Assembly (NCBI GenBank): GCA_900768635.1
Contig: CAAGDP010000225.1
Span: 1 to 22,509, forward strand
From: Enterobacterales bacterium
GTDB taxonomy: Bacteria > Pseudomonadota > Gammaproteobacteria > Enterobacterales > Succinivibrionaceae
Length of the DNA stretch: 22,509 nucleotides
Reading direction: 5' to 3'
Position numbers and translations under genes: made by a program. Below, in pieces: positions 22,206 to 22,509 of this stretch. Positions within the stretch are counted from its first letter, which is position 1. Every line of letters begins with the position of its first letter. The notes beneath the pieces were generated by a model. That model ran no database searches. It had not been told where the DNA came from and was given only the letters and a program-made list of their open reading frames with translations.

Positions 22206-22509
22206 TTAGCATAGCTTTTCAATTAAACACTGGTGATCCTTGGTTTTTGTGCTGTAATTTATACCCACAAGTATGATATTTCTGTACTGCCCGGTATAGC
22301 GTTTAAAGTATTCCTGCCTTTTGATCTGACTGATTGCTTCTTCAGCGGAGCCATCGTACTTAAATTCAATCAGGATAAGTGGATAATCTACGGTTAATGG
22401 CTCGTACACTAAATCAACACGCCCCTTTCCTGCCTGATCTTCCCGGTGACAGCTGTAGTCATCAAGAGTTGACCATAAAAGTCCGGTCATAACGCAGTAG
22501 GTAAGAGAC
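22206..22509 (-). CDS. PD-(D/E)XK nuclease-superfamily protein, C-terminal part (partial)
   Basis: The frame is open from the window edge to the stop at 22206-22208, giving about 100 residues with no real start inside. An internal methionine at 22490 is part of the conserved run TYCVMTGLLWSTL. The segment resembles the C-terminal domain of the PD-(D/E)XK family found behind AAA-ATPase-like modules in many gut bacteria (Pfam PDDEXK_9, formerly DUF1703). HREDQAGKGRVDLVYEP holds the acidic metal-binding residue (VD) and LILIEFKYD holds the E-x-K pair. The usual glutamine helix follows (EAISQIKRQEYFKRY). Function in this family is unproven. Whether the N-terminal ATPase part exists cannot be seen. 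Confidence 0.75.
   Translation of the reverse strand, partial: SLTYCVMTGLLWSTLDDYSCHREDQAGKGRVDLVYEPLTVDYPLILIEFKYDGSAEEAISQIKRQEYFKRYTGQYRNIILVGINYSTKTKDHQCLIEKLC

Noticed and set aside
1..22509. CRISPR arrays, tRNA or rRNA genes
   Set aside because: No regularly spaced repeats, cloverleaf-like sequences or rRNA-like segments were seen by eye; covariance searches were not possible.

Overview
The window comes from a gammaproteobacterial chromosome of moderately low G+C. The gene order is the E. coli-type end of rpsQ, then the complete spc operon (rplN to rpmJ), then the alpha operon (rpsM-rpsK-rpsD-rpoA-rplQ). Several features point to Gammaproteobacteria: a GTG-initiated rpsM behind a structured leader, long zinc-free S14, an RpoH-type groE promoter with no CIRCE element, a FkpA-type periplasmic prolyl isomerase, three-domain DsbD and a LamB-type maltoporin. 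The A+T-rich codon use and the IS1634-like and PD-(D/E)XK genes resemble gut or rumen Succinivibrionaceae, but that family assignment is inference.

Layout. 1-46 is the tail of rpsQ. 47-219 is a leader with a hairpin before rplN. 220-5717 is the spc operon: twelve genes on the + strand for ribosomal proteins and the SecY translocon. 5718-5871 holds a compact junction in which the apparent spc terminator hairpin contains the -10 box of the alpha promoter, followed by an S4-type leader. 5872-8705 is the alpha operon, closed by a strong terminator. 8927-9757 is fkpA (+), convergent with dsbD (-, 9816-11573). dsbD is divergent from groES-groEL (+, 11783-13747), and both are served by a short shared region with a sigma-32-like promoter. 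14019-18350 is a stand-alone 1443-residue SNF2-family ATPase with a very large uncharacterised N-terminal half.

The last 4 kb is accessory and rearranged. 18351-18965 has no convincing gene. 18966-20237 encodes a complete mature maltoporin barrel whose signal peptide and upstream gene start are missing. 20443-22154 is an IS4/IS1634-type insertion sequence on the minus strand whose transposase carries a one-base frameshift. 22206-22509 is the C-terminal end of a PD-(D/E)XK nuclease-like protein that runs out of the window.

Functionally, most of the window is protein production and folding: ribosome, transcription (alpha subunit), export (SecY), cytoplasmic folding (GroES/GroEL) and periplasmic folding (FkpA, DsbD). 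The most unusual points are: SecY lacks three arginines in cytoplasmic loops that in E. coli contact SecA and the ribosome (including the R357 equivalent); the maltoporin is cut at its signal-peptidase site; terminator and promoter overlap between spc and alpha; and the SNF2 protein has an unassigned ~980-residue N-terminal region. No clear new multi-gene system is visible.
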